A stretch of 64,000 bases of DNA. Source: Kingdonia uniflora (lineage: Eukaryota; Streptophyta; Magnoliopsida; Ranunculales; Circaeasteraceae). Positions 44,480-57,294 of this stretch are shown here, piece after piece (positions within the stretch are counted from its first letter, which is position 1; the number at the start of each line of letters is the position of its first letter). The notes under the pieces are model-generated. The model saw only the letters and a list, made by a program, of their open reading frames with translations. It made no database searches and had not been told where the DNA came from. The position numbers and the translations under genes are program-made. The DNA is taken from contig JACGCM010002752.1 of assembly GCA_014058105.1 (NCBI GenBank), positions 1,488,001 to 1,552,000 on the forward strand, in the 5' to 3' direction.

Positions 44480-45645
44480 CTTCAACTTGTTGGGTAGTTG
44501 ACCTTTCTTCCTAACTCTGAATGACTTAATACTTCCCTGTCTTGTAGCAGTAACCTTCCTCTCCAAAATACTATTCTCTTATAACATATCTTCTTTTTCC
44601 ATCCATAAGTCATCAACTGGCGGTAGGCGAGTGTCAATTCTAGAGTCTTCATTAAGGGGAGACGGCTCAAAGAGTTTCAAATGCTCGACATTAATAATCG
44701 AATACATCTTCATAAATGGTGGCAAGTCCAATTGAAAAGCCTTGTCACCAATCATCTTGAGGTAAACAGACCTTAACAGATAGGTTTGAGCTTCTTACCC
44801 TCTCCCTTGAGCCGTTCCTTACCCAAATGCAACCAAACTAGATCGCCCTCTTGAAAAGTACATTCAACCCGATGCTTGTCGTGTCGAGCCTTATGCTTCT
44901 CTCAAGTCTTCTTCAATTGTACTTCAACCACCTCATGAACCTTACTTATCATCTCAATGAAACACGAGTTTTAATTTGTTTCTCTTCCTTCTTCCCAGAT
45001 ACCTTTTTATCACCAAAACTAAAGGCCATATCAAAGTGTATTTGAGGTAAGTACCCAAGAGAAACTTCAAATGAAGACTTCAAAGTGGAACCATGAATCG
45101 CCCAGTTAAAAACAAACTGAAGATATGGTAAACTCTCATTCCAAGTTTTGGGATTCTTAGAATGGAATCCCCGTAATAACTGATACCTCTGTTTGTCCGT
45201 AAGTCTGCGGATGAAACGCAATACTTCTCTTCAACTTAGTGTCCATCATCCTCCATTATGATCTCCAGAAATGCCCCCAAAAATGACTATCCCTATTGGA
45301 AATGATAGAAAAAGGAAACCCAAAATACCTCTAAACATCTTTAAAAAATAATCGCGCTGCTCCTTCCTCCGTAATCGTCTTTTGGCATGGAATAAGAACT
45401 ACATCTTGCTGAATTGATCTGCCACCACAAACATATAATCATTCTTACACTCGGTCATGGGAAAACTGCCATAAAATCTATCGACACGCTCTCTCAAGGT
45501 CGGTTAGGTACTGGTATTAATGGTAAGTACAGTCCCAACTTATAATTGGAAGGCTTCGATGTGTTGCATAGAACGCAACCACGAGCCACAAGAGCAACAT
45601 CTACCTGTATCTTCGGCCAATAGACATAACACCGCAAATTCAAAA
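44480..45645 (-). pseudogene. Integrase of the minus-strand gypsy element
   Basis: At the right edge the zinc-binding domain is readable (LRCYVYWPKIQVDVALVARG then CVLCNTSKPSNYKLG). Further left KNPKTWNESLPYLQFVFNWA then GYLPQ, from the end of the catalytic core, and a C-terminal part AFQLDLPPFMKMYSI ... VEHLKLFEPSPLNEDSRID are visible. The frame is broken repeatedly. The upstream part (RNase H) is separated by the CACTA-like insertion at 45646. Confidence 0.7.
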
Positions 45646-46507
45646 CACTACAAGAAAAATAGCCTTTAATAACGTTCAAAAAACGTTATTGTATCTTTCA
45701 ATTGCATTTTTTCAACGTTGTGATATGTAATGCTATCCTTTTTGTCCATAGTGTTCTTCTGCATGCCATGAAACCATAACATTCGTGAATGCTAATAATT
45801 TGTTTTCAACAACATTCTTTTAATGCCTTTGTAATGTTTCAATGATATACCTTAAACGTTATTATTTCCCTTATCGATAGCAAACGACAAATGTTATTGT
45901 CTACTTTACTGTAACATTTGTTGACTGCCATTATTTATCCATATATGATAGCATTTATTTGATGTTATACTAGTTCTTTTAATAGCATTTTTAAACGCCA
46001 TTGTTTGCTATAATAGCATTTCCAAATGCCGAAATCCAAGCTCATTTTTAGGATATTATTTTTCCTTTTTTATGTAATTGTATTAACTTACAGACATTTA
46101 TTTCCATTTTAAAAATAATCAATTCATATTTGATTTATTTGTGCTATAACTTTAAGAATAACCGGATCAAGATTGATTGGAACCATCATTCCCTTACATT
46201 AATATGAGTGATCTTTCCCTTTAGGGCTTATGGATCTAAGGACAAACAAACACAACTTATACAATTATACTATGTTGAAGAAAAAATTAATTAGAACTGC
46301 AACATTATATGTTTATCAATGCCAACAAAAACAAACTACACATGATATCTAAACGTACCTCTGTACTTATTAGAAAGTCTAGTGGAATACTCATTCATAA
46401 ATTATGCAACATATTACAAAATACACAAGGAACTAGATCATCATGCATTGTCAGCGGAGCTCAGTCATTTTACCAATTTGATAAAGCATATTGTTATACC
46501 ACAAAAA

Positions 46508-46525
46508 GGGGGGGGGGGGGGGGGG
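46508..46525 (+). repeat. G18 homopolymer
   Basis: Eighteen consecutive G residues after CACAAAAA. This is rare in plant DNA, prone to length error in sequencing, and able to form quadruplex structure. Confidence 0.95.
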
Positions 46526-46627
46526 TAAAAGATAAAGAGCATATTAGCATTGGGTAATATCTTTAATGAGTAAAATAAATAAATCAAGAATGATGTTGCT
46601 GAAAATTATATGGAGATATGGTGTAGT

Positions 46628-46991
46628 TGTAGGAATAAAGTACTATCAGCTATGATCAATAACTTAACATTAAAGATTATACTAACCTTTTTTACTGCTC
46701 TCTGCTTAATCACCTGTTCTTGAGTAGAGTCTTCCCTTAGATTGTCTGCAGACCTCAATGGGATGGTTTTCAGTATTGTAGCCTCTAAGAGGGATTTCCT
46801 ATCTATTTAACCTGATAGGGTTAGAGTGGTCTTCCCATTATACCCTCAAACCCTAATAAAGAGTAACACTAGGTCCCACCTACCTTAACTTGGTATAACA
46901 ATTGGGCACAACCAATAACACCTATACGGCCTATTAACATGTGTACTCGTGAACCTGAAGAGTAGTGCTGGTATAGATGGAAAATCTAGCA
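46628..46991 (-). repeat. 3' LTR of copia B
   Basis: On the minus strand it begins TGCTAGATTTTCC and ends ATTCCTACA. The neighbouring GGGTGAGAGAT upstream in element orientation fits the polypurine tract. Confidence 0.92.
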
Positions 46992-47744
46992 ATCTCTCAC
47001 CCGGCGCTAATTCAATTTTTAAAGAAAAATAGTTTTAGCATGATTCACGGTTTTTTATGAAAAGCGGATGACCATCCTTTATTTTAGAAAACCACACATG
47101 ATAATTTGTTGAAGGCAATGTTACATCAAACTTGACTGTCACTCTACGACTATAAAGATGGCTAACACGGTTCACAGACAAATTTTGATCAAGCCTTTGA
47201 GCACATGCCTAATTCATATCTTGGACATCAGGCTAGCAACCTTAATACCTTTCAAGTGTAATTTCTTTACTGGTTAAGTTGAGCGTGTGAATGGCCAATG
47301 TACATCTTAATGATGTGCTAGTACATTTTTATTAGTGTCCTGCAATATGTGTTTACCAGATGCATGTCATTTTAATACTTAGACAAACCATCATGTAAAG
47401 ACCATTGCTCATACTGAAATGAAGGCCAAAGGATGTGGAGCCTATCCATATCCAGCCCAAGCAAACTTGAGAAACCTTTCAGTGTTCTCTATAGGTACTT
47501 GATACTTAGACAACCGTCATGTGATGAAATCACTCGTATCTAAAACTTTATTGCAATTGCATAATTTAAACTGAATATGAGTACATATAATAATGGATCC
47601 AAATATAATAACAGCTAAATAACTAAAAATCAAATCTGAATGTCGACCAAAATAATAATCGGGAATAACTTTCACATGGATAAAAAATCTTAATGCAGTA
47701 AAAGTAAATAAATCAATAACTACTCCCGCACAAAAGAACGATCC

Positions 47745-50700
47745 TTAAAGAGACTCCAACAATCTCATACGCGTAACATGTCCCTTGAGGGATGGTATCA
47801 AAAGTCCCTTAGTAAGCAGATCAACAATCATCTCTAGTATCGACAAATAAGGAATCTCGCTAATCTGTTGTTGCACTTTATCAATGACAATGTGATACTT
47901 AATATCAATATACCTGTTATCCATAGTCACATTATCATTCTTAACATACTTAATGACTGCCTCATTGTCGCAAAATACTTGCAATGGTTTAGAAATTGAA
48001 TCAACAACCTTTATCTCATAAATAAACTGCTTGAGCCATACAGCCTGTCGGGAAGCCTCATAACAAGCCGTATACTCTGCTTCCATAGTCAAGGAAGTTA
48101 TAAGAGATTGTTTGACACTTCTCCACAAGATAACGCCATGAGCAAGCATAAAAACATAACCAGAAGTAGACTTTTTATCTTATCTCCTACAAAATCTGAG
48201 TCAGAGTAGCCCAAGACCATAAGCTCATCTGATCTCCTATAAACCAACCTGCAATCTCTAGTCCTCTTCAAATAGTAAAGAACCTTCTTGGTTGCCTGCC
48301 AGTGAATAATGGAAGGGGTTTTGTTGGTACCTTCCTGACATCCCAATAACAAAACTGATGTCAGATCTCATACATATCATGCCATACATGAGGCTACCAA
48401 CAACTGAAACATACTCCTTAGCGATGTCTAAAGAAATTGTCCCGTGTGGCATCGTCTTCTTGAATATATCTCCCTTCACAATAGGGACTTCACCTGCTTT
48501 GTAATCCTGCATACCATACCTCTTCAAAACTGTATCAATATAAGCACTCTGAGATATGCCAAGTATCCCTCTGGTCCTGTCTCGCTCAATCTTGATTTCA
48601 AGAACATAACAGGCATCTCCCATATCCTTCATATCAAAATGCTGAGATAAGAAGGTTTTCGTCTCCTGAATAAACCGAACGTCACTACTAGTGAGTAAAA
48701 TATCATCGATGTAGAAAACCATAAATATAAAATGTCCCCCACTCTGTTTGACATATATACAACGATCCATTTTGCACTCGACAAAACCGTGGTTTGAAGC
48801 CACTACATGAAACTATAGGTACCACTGCCTAGACGCTTGCTTGAGACCATAGATAGAGCGATTAAGCTTGTAAAATAGTTGAACCTTCCCTTCGGTCTCA
48901 AAACCTTCGGGCTGATGCATATAAACCTCCTTGCTGAGACGTCCATTAAGAAAACCTGTCTTGACGTCTATCTGATGAAGCTCTAAATCAAAATGTGCCG
49001 TAAGAGCCAAAATAATCCGCAATGAATCCTTTATCAAAACTGGTGAGAAAGTCTCATCAAAGTCAATTCCTGGGCGCTGCTTAAAACCCTTTACAACAAA
49101 TATCACTTTGAAACGCTTAACCTTCCCTTCAGAATCATGTTTGGCCTTAAAAATTCATTTGTATTCAGTTTCCTTAGATCCTTCAGGTAAAGGTATAAAC
49201 TTCCACACAGAGTTGTGAGACATAAATTTCATCTCCTCTGTCATGGCATTACGCCACTGATCTGCAAAACTACTAGCCATAGCCATACTGAAAGATACTA
49301 GATCCTCAAAATTAAATAAATCCCCTTCAACTGAGTAATGATGGTAATCAGAAGAAATAGCTCAACGCCTTTCTCTAGAGGATCTCCGAGTAGGAATGAA
49401 AGGCTGAATTTGAGGTGGAATGATAACAAGCTGAACAGGAGCTACGTCGGGGTATAAAACTGTACTCGTCACAATATCAATATCAAATAAACGCGGAAGC
49501 GTAACAACAATGATTGGAATACCAGTTGGACTCCGAGTCTCCGAACCCTCCTCAAAAATAATCTTTCTATGAATTGCACTGGTGAAGTGATCTCCCTCCT
49601 TTATGAAATAAGCTTGAGCACACTCAACAATCTCTATGGGTCGAGAAGGACAATTAAACCTGAATCCTTTCGATCTCTATGGGAAACCAATGAAAAAATA
49701 GTTAACAGTCCTAGAATCTAACTTTCCAATATTCGAGTTAAAAAGTTTTGCCTCTGCTGGACAAGCCCAAACATGTAAGTGATGAAGACTAAGATTTCTC
49801 CCAGTCAAAAGATGATAAGGATTAATAGGGACAGAACGAGAAGGAACTCGATTCTGAATATAGACTGCATAACGTAAACATTCTCCCCATAAATTGATAG
49901 GTAAATTAGTATGACATAACATGTTGCGAACCATGTCTGATAAGTTCAATTATGGCGTTCACAAACACCGTTCTGCTCTTGTGATCCAGGGGTAGTGTAC
50001 TGGGCTACAATACCATGATCCTTTAAATACTGATAGAATGGTCTCGAATCTTGACCATCTCGATCGATCTTACCATAATACTCCCCTCCTTGATCTGACC
50101 GGACAACCTTGATCTTCTGATCTATCTCTTTCTCAACCTCAAACTAGAAAGTCTTGAATATATCAAGTGAGTTAGACTTCTGATGGATAAGAAAAATACA
50201 GGTATAACGTAAGAAATTCTCAATGAAAGTGATAAAATATCGATGACCATCACGGGACGGAATGGGAAAAGGTTCACATATATATGTATGAATCAGCTGT
50301 AAAAGGTCAGTGTTACGAGTAGATTCAAATCTCCTGATCTTGTTCAAATTTCCACCAATGCAATCGACGCATGTCTGAAAATTAGAGAAGCCTAAAACCC
50401 TAAGAACCCCATCTCAAACCAAAATTTCTAACCTCTTTCTAGAAATATGTCCTAGTCGCTTGTGCTATAACATCGAAGATTGCTCAGAAACTCTAGAACA
50501 TTTAGAAGTAGATGAAGTATTAACCTCAACAGATAAACATAATAGAGATATCTTAAAGTAATGATCAAGAGATAAATAATTTAACCCATCAACTAGTAGG
50601 CCAGAACCAATAATGGAATCAAGATGAATAATGTCAAAGTCACCATGTCTAAAATTGAAGAAATGATTAAAAGAGTGCAACCGTGAAGTTAAAACTAGAG

Positions 50701-51110
50701 ATCGTCTCATCGAAGGAACATAAAAAGTGCCTGTCAAATCTAAAGTAACACCTGTGGCTAAAACCAAGCGAAAAGTGCCAACGAACTCAAAATAAAGGCG
50801 TCTAGCATCTCCTGAGAAAACCTGCTCCTCAGGCCTTACCAACCGTCTGCTGATGAACCCCTGAGGAGAATTCGAAATGTGAACAGCTACCCCAGAATCT
50901 AGCCACCAAGAGTTGGAGAGAACATCAACCGAATTTGATTCAAAATAAGCATAAATGTGCCATAACACATTTCCACTGCTGTCATACTTCAGCGATAAAG
51001 ACTGAGATAAGTTACTGTACTGCCTTCTCTTGACGGAACTCTCAAATTTTTTCTTAATAACATCTGACTGTTCCTGGGAGTAGTAAGAGTCCGTCAAGGT
51101 CTTAATATTA
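47745..51110 (-). pseudogene. Copia B polyprotein (protease, integrase, RT, RNase H)
   Basis: Reading leftward: protease with NSWWLDSGVAVHISNS (Asp-Ser-Gly kept, near 50890); integrase with LLQLIHTYICEPF (Tyr in place of the first catalytic Asp, near 50290), VRSDQGGEYYG (second Asp) and NGVCERHN (Glu); then LPINLWGECLRYAVYIQNRV. RT has GFKQRPGIDFDETFSPV, LHQIDVKTGFLNG and the catalytic FYIDDILLTS box (near 48710). RNase H has SLTMEAEYTACYEASRQAVW and NRYIDIKYHIVIDKV. Stops and frame changes (near 49950, 48810 and 48260) and the integrase substitution make it inactive. In copia order integrase precedes RT, as seen. Confidence 0.88.
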
Positions 51111-52640
51111 GTCAGTTAGTTCTGGATCATAGGGTCCATAGCTGCTTGAACCAAAGACTTATTGTAAAGGACATGCCAAAAAATAAATTTTATGCACGTT
51201 GAACTTGATTTGTAAAAGATCTATAACTTGATGTCTTTAGTCTCGATCCTACCTGGGGTAGGATGGTCAAGTCAGAGTGTATATAATATTTATGGTATGG
51301 ATTATTCACTCTACGGGTACAGCTATATATTATCAAATCCCTCGTTTGGGTGGTAATTTGATATACATTACTCCTAGTTGGTGATCACTCATGCTCAATA
51401 CTAGATTGGCCACTAACAGTTTGACTTGAGACACTTTCTCACCTTTGGGCCGAGGGATATTCTCATCTCCCTGTACCGTGTAGCCTATCTTAACCTACTA
51501 ATTAATTAGAAGTTTTTTAGCCTCCTTTGGGTGGTCTAACAATTTCAAGTTTAATTAGTACAAAATAGTCTTAATGGGACTTTACAAAACAGTCTCAAAA
51601 TGAGGAGAAACGTTCAACTCCATGGACAAAACTCCTTTGGGTGTATTTGCCCATTTTATATTCCGCCTTCTTAACGACTACTTGATCTCACTTAAACCCC
51701 ATTAGAGATCCTTGGGCATCAATGCCCTATAACCATTAATGATAGATATCATTATCCAATTAAGAATAAACATGAATGATTCATTGCTAATAATCACTAA
51801 GTATTAACAGGGTCGACATAGATAATGTTACATTTTCAGATCAGATATATAATTCGTAAAGCGTATAACATCAACTAAGAAAATTATTGACACATTAATT
51901 GTTGTATGAGCAGAGTCATTATTATGTATAATCAAGAATCACAATAAAAGATAGATATATGAGCAGGGTTTAGAGAGCAACAAACAATAACCCAAAAAAT
52001 ATTGTGAGTTATCTGCGATCCTCAATCGTAGGAAATCTTCGGCTAACGGGAATCCCCTCCAAAAGCAAAACTGATTTGGGAAATAAATCGAATTCACTGA
52101 AGAGCAAATCAGCCAACAAATCGACATCCAATAAAAAGTCAATTCTTCAAACCAATATTGGGGAAGAACATCCATGAGTCCCAAATCAAACCCAATAGCA
52201 ATAGAACTCCAAAATTAAACCCAATCACCTCTTCTAAAACTGATTTTGGAGAACTCAATCCTCAAGAACGCTTAAAACAAACCAATCATAGATTCGGCAG
52301 AGATAAAAGAACACCCACCGAAAATAGATTTCAATTAGAATGAACCTTAGAAAACACCCAATCAGAGATTCAGCAGATCTGGCGCAGAGAAACAACCAAC
52401 AGATCTCACTCACTTTTCTGTATGGGATAGAGAAGAAGACGCTAATGGAGGAATAAAACAATTGTTGAGTGTGCTCTGACGCTAATGGAGACATTTGTTT
52501 TAAGGTGTAAGATTTGTGGGGCAGATAGAGAAAGAGAGAGGAATAAAGAAATTGAAAAATACGCTTTTAAATAACAGAGAACCTGACAACAAATTTGTAT
52601 GGCTTAGATCTCTTAAGTCAAATTAATCATAGAGATTGTA
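51111..52640. other. Leader region of copia B without recognisable gag
   Basis: The roughly 1.5 kb between the protease start and the PBS should hold gag. I find only short ORFs without a capsid motif or zinc knuckle, so gag has been lost or replaced by non-coding sequence. Confidence 0.55.
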
Positions 52641-52647
52641 TACCCTA

Positions 52648-52662
52648 ACGACTGATACCAAT
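52648..52662 (-). other. Primer-binding site of copia B
   Basis: On the minus strand ATTGGTATCAGTCG directly follows the LTR end CCTACA. TGGTATCAG is complementary to the 3' end of initiator-Met tRNA. Confidence 0.85.
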
Positions 52663-53026
52663 TGTAGGAATAAAGTACTATCAGCTATGATCAATAACTT
52701 AACATTAAAGATTATACTAACCTTTTTTACTGCTCTCTGTTTAATCACCTGTTCTTGAGTGGAGTCTTCCCTTAGATTGGCTGCAGACCTCAATGGGATG
52801 GTTTTCTATGTTGTAGCCTCTAAGGGGGACTTCCTATCTATTTAACCTGATAGGGTTAGAGTGGTCTTCCTATTATACTCTCAAACTCTAATAAAGAGTA
52901 ACACTAGGTCTCACCTACCTTAACTTGGTATAACAATTGGGCACAACCAATAACACCTATACGACCTATTAACATGTATGCTCGTGAACCTGAAGAGTAG
53001 TGTCAGCATATATGGAAAATCCAACA
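52663..53026 (-). repeat. 5' LTR of copia B
   Basis: On the minus strand it begins TGTTGGATTTTCC and ends ATTCCTACA. Same length as its partner. Confidence 0.92.
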
Positions 53027-53031
53027 GTAGT

Positions 53032-54290
53032 TTCATATACAATAGAAGTCTTTAAAAACAACACGAATTATCGAAACTATCAACCACATAATGCAAACAT
53101 TGCAAAGTTCATAAATAAAATTCCCAGAACAAAGTCAAAGGTAAGGCATACATTATTAAGAACTTAAAGGGCAAGAAAGCATGCAACATAAATAAAAATA
53201 ACACTTTTATGTCAAATATGCCCAAAAATAAGAAATACTACCAAGATAAAAGGGTCTTGGTAAAGCAACCTAATGCTACCACTATAAAAGGATGACTTAA
53301 ATCCTTTCATGTATTCAAAACATAACTTATCACAATTTGCTCACTGAAATATTAGTAGAAAATTGTACAGTGGTGAATGATTAATGACACAAGAAGTCAT
53401 TATGCATCCCAAAGACCATGTAAATCAAGGAGAGTGACTCTCATGATGCATGAGAAATGATGCAAAATATGGAGTAGTAGTGCATTATTTAAGTGGATTT
53501 ACAACTTAAAAAGAGCGTTAGAGATAAAAAAAAACCACAGAACAACAAAGGCATGGATGAATAAAGGAAATGAAAAACATACATGGTTAAAGATAAAAAG
53601 GACAAGAAAGCATGTGACATAGAGATCAAGCATAGCATCCTAAAGCTAAATGCAACCAGATTCTTGTTCAACATAAAACAACCACAAATGTTCAAGTTCA
53701 TACCCAAAGACAATTTTATTTCATGTACGAGTATTAAGAGTTTTATATTGTTCATGTGATTCACATTATTTTTAATTCCCTAAACTATGTGCCTTTTCAT
53801 ATACTTCACAATATTTACTTATTTACCCTATTTACCCATTATCATCCTGGCTACACCGAAATTCCTAACCCGTAAACTTTGACAAACTCATACTGAGCAA
53901 TATTATGCATTAGCAGAATACATATACCTGAACCAATAGTGATTGTGGCAGCATCTATAAATCAAAACGGCCACAAACTAATCCCTCTTTACATCTCCAT
54001 AATCATTAATCAAGCAAGAGAATATCAAACATGGCATAAAATCAATAACATGTATAATTCAATCTACTACCAAACCGGGGGGGAGGGGTTGGCTTCCACT
54101 TTTAGGGGTGTGAATTAGAATTGAGAGGGAAATTAATGAGATGTAAGCTAAGATCATAATAAAGCCCTAAATTGGATATTTCAAATTGTAAATTGGAAAA
54201 TCTAAAAGAAAAAAGATGAAACTTATGAGATTTATTTTTGTGATGCATTGGTTTTTAAACCAGATCAAGGGGAAATAAAAGAGATACGAT
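53032..54290. other. Right-hand part of the CACTA-like insertion, no gene recognised
   Basis: AT-rich sequence with one short GGGGGGGAGGGG run near 54078. No CACTA terminus facing left was found before gypsy coding resumes. Confidence 0.45.
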
Positions 54291-54293
54291 CAA

Positions 54294-54686
54294 TCCGCCT
54301 CTTTGGTCTTGAAAGCCGTCTTCCATGTATCTTCTTCCTGAATTCTAACTTGATGGTAACCCGACTTAAGATTTGACTTAATCCCCCTGTAACTCATCCA
54401 AAAGATCGTCAATCCGCGAATGCGGATAATGATTCTTCACAGTAATTTTGCTCAACGCCCGATAATCCATATATATTCTCCAAGTCCCATCCTTCTTCGG
54501 TACCAATAACACCGGTGAACCACAAGGTGAGCAACCCGGATTTGTAACTCCTTGCTCTTGGGGCTCTTGTACATGTTTCTTTATCTCCTCAGATTTGGTC
54601 ACAAAAGTCCAATATAGCCCAATGTTAGGTAGTGGCTTACCCCTAACCAATGTGATATAATACTCCACATCCCTCTTAAGCGGCAT
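54294..54686 (-). pseudogene. Reverse transcriptase N-terminal part of the minus-strand gypsy
   Basis: [40 protein letters not shown] and [20 protein letters not shown] are standard gypsy RT blocks. They are followed after a small frame change by LKSGYHQVRIQEEDTWKTAF. The polymerase then breaks off at about 54294, before the catalytic (F/Y)xDD box, where the foreign insertion starts. Confidence 0.85.
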
Positions 54687-54724
54687 CCCTTATACTCCAA
54701 AAAATAGGACCCTATACTCCTCTT

Positions 54725-56270
54725 GTAACTTCCCCATTACGGTTTGTTGCGTCGGAAACATTGTCATAGTAGACAACATTTTAGTCGATGTACACTCTTG
54801 AACCTAGCGCACCAACAACAACACAAACTTGCCGCTCGCATTAACCAACCTCTTCACCTGGATTGCCATTATTAAATTCTCTATTGTGACATGCTCCTTA
54901 CAAGCATTGATATAGAACTCATTTTCTTCCTTTACAAGATGATACTTGCGAGCTCTACGGTAATGAATCACATCTCGGTCCCAAAAATAAGGGCTACCCT
55001 AAATGACTTGGCATCCATCTAAAGGAACAACGTCACATCGTCAATAAATATTTCTGTAATCCTAAACTTGAACGTATACTACTTCATGATCTTTAACTCT
55101 GTGTCTTTCTGAATCTACCCCAAACCATATGGCTTAGGATGAGCTGTAGTAACCAAACCCATCTTCTACACCAACGCCTCATAAATCAAGTTCTTCTTTC
55201 TACTCGGATCAATGATGACCTCTACAAAGCTCTGCTTCTACTGGATATTAACATGAAAAAGTTCAACAACAGCTGTGGCTAGTGCACGTTTCTTTTTTTT
55301 GCTTTTCTCCTTCTTTGGCCTAAACTCCGTGTGAAGTTTCCAACATTTATCTAGAATATGCCCACTCGCCTTACAATGATTCCAATAATTTTTCTTAGAC
55401 AAAGACCCCTCTTCTTTGGACTCTTCCTTAGGCTCATTCTTTCAACCAGACTTGTACCCCGACTTGTTCTTGTCATCTTTCTTGTCATTCTTCAAGTACT
55501 TGCCCATAATGGCAATCGCCTTCACAGTAACATTTTCGATATTCACCACATTAAAGAGTTTTAACTCCATTCTAATGGACTCTGACAACCTAAACGTGTA
55601 CTTCATACACATCTCATACTCGTCCATATCGATGTCTAAAACCAAAGTTTGGCTATAAAGCTCCATAGTCTATTCTTGTACTGGCTGTCCATGCTATTGG
55701 CGTAAATGATGCCACTTAAACCATCTGTCATACTCATACCCAATTGAATAAAATTATTGCCTAACCAACACTTCAAACTCTTTTCAACTCAAACCCTCTA
55801 CAACGTGACGTTTCTTATAAGATTTCTACCACATGTGTACACAACTTGGAAATTTTACTGTCGAAAAACATATTTTCTGGGCATTTAAGTATTCATATAC
55901 TGAATAATATGTCTCTAACCTATCTATTATGTTATCCAATCTCTCAACATCGATTGACCCGCCGAATATTAGAGTTTCTATTTTAAAAACAATACAAAGA
56001 TTACGCATAAGATTAATGGACTTACGAATAATTGATTCTTTTTCTTCGGAGTCAACATCACTAAAATCTCTATCTTTCTCCTCGTTATCTTCATCTTTCT
56101 CATCAACTCCTTTCTTTTTCTTTCACTTTTTCTACTTCGTTGAAGTTGATACCTTAGAGAGGTTTGCAAGAGCTAACTATTCTACTAAATCCCTTAGAGT
56201 AGTAGTTAGGCTAAAAACTTGATTTCGAAGTTTCGCGAGTTGTTCTTCTGAATCGCCCATCTCTGTATTC
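54725..56270 (-). pseudogene. gag and protease region of the minus-strand gypsy
   Basis: A gag ATG at 56270 starts MNTEMGDSEEQLAKLRNQVF. The capsid part has KIETLIFGGSIDVERLDNII and DRLETYYSVYEYLNAQKICF (near 55900). A zinc knuckle near 55370 reads NHCKASGHILDKCWKLHTEF with its first Cys replaced by Trp. The protease region that should follow is too full of stops to place a catalytic site. Gag binds RNA and builds particles in active elements. Confidence 0.7.
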
Positions 56271-56394
56271 ATGTTTTTCTTCGAGTTAGGTTTTTTGTGA
56301 ATCTTCAACGGACTCACAAATCTCTCCTTTATTTACTTGAGTGGGTCACGTATAGAGACCATATATCATCAACCCCCCGAGTATCGTCACTCAA

Positions 56395-56930
56395 AAATCT
56401 GATACTACTTAATCCACAATCAAATTCGAGACTAACCTTAGAAGAAGAATCAACACAAAAATCTGATTTGGTAAGATAATTTCCCAATAGGAACTTATAT
56501 TGCTCAACTCAATTGATTACAATGAATTACTCTTTTCGTCCTCTTCACATTGCCTAGCCTTGCCCTTAAATAGGTTACAAATTTCCTAGTTATAATATAT
56601 GACCAAATTGACCTTAAAAAAACCTATAATTTAAAGTAGTCGCAATAGTCATTTGAATGATTTCCCAGTTTTTGCCTAAAAAATAAGGCAGAAAGAATAT
56701 TTACTTTTGCTTTGACTCTTTCGAATGACTCTATGACTCGTTCGAAAGACTCCATGACTCGTTTGAACGACCTTTGCAATTTTGCCTAGAATCTACAACA
56801 GAACTTTTGACTTGACTGCATGACTTTTTTTCTAACTCGTTCGAATGGCTCCATGGCTCGTTCAAATGACTTGGTCTTCTTTTGTAAGGTTTAGTATTTT
56901 GATCCTCCTTGATCACATAAGGCGGCCAAT
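56395..56930 (-). repeat. Probable 5' LTR and PBS of the minus-strand gypsy
   Basis: On the minus strand AGTAGTATCAGATTTTTGAG (about 56410-56395) resembles a TGGTATCAG primer site and precedes gag. The region to its right would be the LTR. It ends in a repetitive block at 56715-56870. No second copy of this LTR is present in the window, so the limits are uncertain. Confidence 0.4.
56715..56870. repeat. Degenerate tandem repeats of TGACTCGTTCGAA
   Basis: At least five variants of (C/G)ACTCTTTCGAATGACTC, ATGACTCGTTCGAA and ATGGCTCGTTCAAATGACT occur. TTCGAA is itself palindromic. They lie in the presumed LTR of the gypsy element. Confidence 0.65.
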
Positions 56931-56939
56931 GATGATCAT

Positions 56940-57248
56940 GTTTAAACCTACTATATGGCTGTTAATATCAATTCTACAGCGATAAATTTTTTGGCAACAA
57001 ACTTCTTCGAGGATAATGATATAGTGATGGACAAGACTAATGAGTAGTCAGAAGTACCTTCTCATAGGATGATAGATGTCACATATTGAGAGCACATAGT
57101 TTTTTTTTTGCTTGGTTGTTACTAGTAGATTTACTTTGTTAGTACTTTTTCCATATTATGTTCGGAACATAGTGGTTGGTTTTGTTTAATAAATGTTGTG
57201 ACATACATTCATTATCATCATCTATGAGATCTTTATTTTTATGTTACA

Positions 57249-57294
<46 letters not shown>

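Larger units (their letters stand above)
46628..53026 (-). mobile_element. Ty1/copia element B (minus strand), 6.4 kb with 364-bp LTRs
   Basis: LTRs at 46628-46991 and 52663-53026 match at about 94% (I count roughly 22 differences). A perfect five-base duplication GTAGT flanks it (46623-46627 and 53027-53031). The PBS follows the right-hand LTR on the minus strand (ATTGGTATCAGTCG) and a purine-rich GGGTGAGAGA precedes the left-hand LTR. Pol is present with lesions; gag is not recognisable. It is the youngest datable insertion in the nest. Confidence 0.93.
45646..54290. mobile_element. CACTA-type insertion (left terminus), itself hosting copia B
   Basis: The gypsy integrase reading stops at CACTACAAGAAAAATAGCC (45646), a classic CACTA terminus. 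Inside, words such as AACGTTATTG, AATAACGTTC and TAACATTTG recur in both orientations to about 46030, as in subterminal regions. Copia B (46628-53026) lies within. The right terminus was not found; gypsy RT coding resumes at about 54294, so the right limit is set by that. No transposase was recognised in the roughly 2.2 kb that is not copia. Confidence 0.5.
44372..56930 (-). mobile_element. Ty3/gypsy element (minus strand), split by a CACTA-like insertion
   Basis: On the minus strand the order is right to left: LTR-like region and PBS (56930-56395), gag from 56270, degenerate protease, RT start (54686-54294), then after the 8.6-kb interruption integrase and its C-terminal tail (45645-44480). 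The 3' LTR is missing or truncated. It sits inside the gag of copia A. All reading frames carry stops. Confidence 0.7.
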
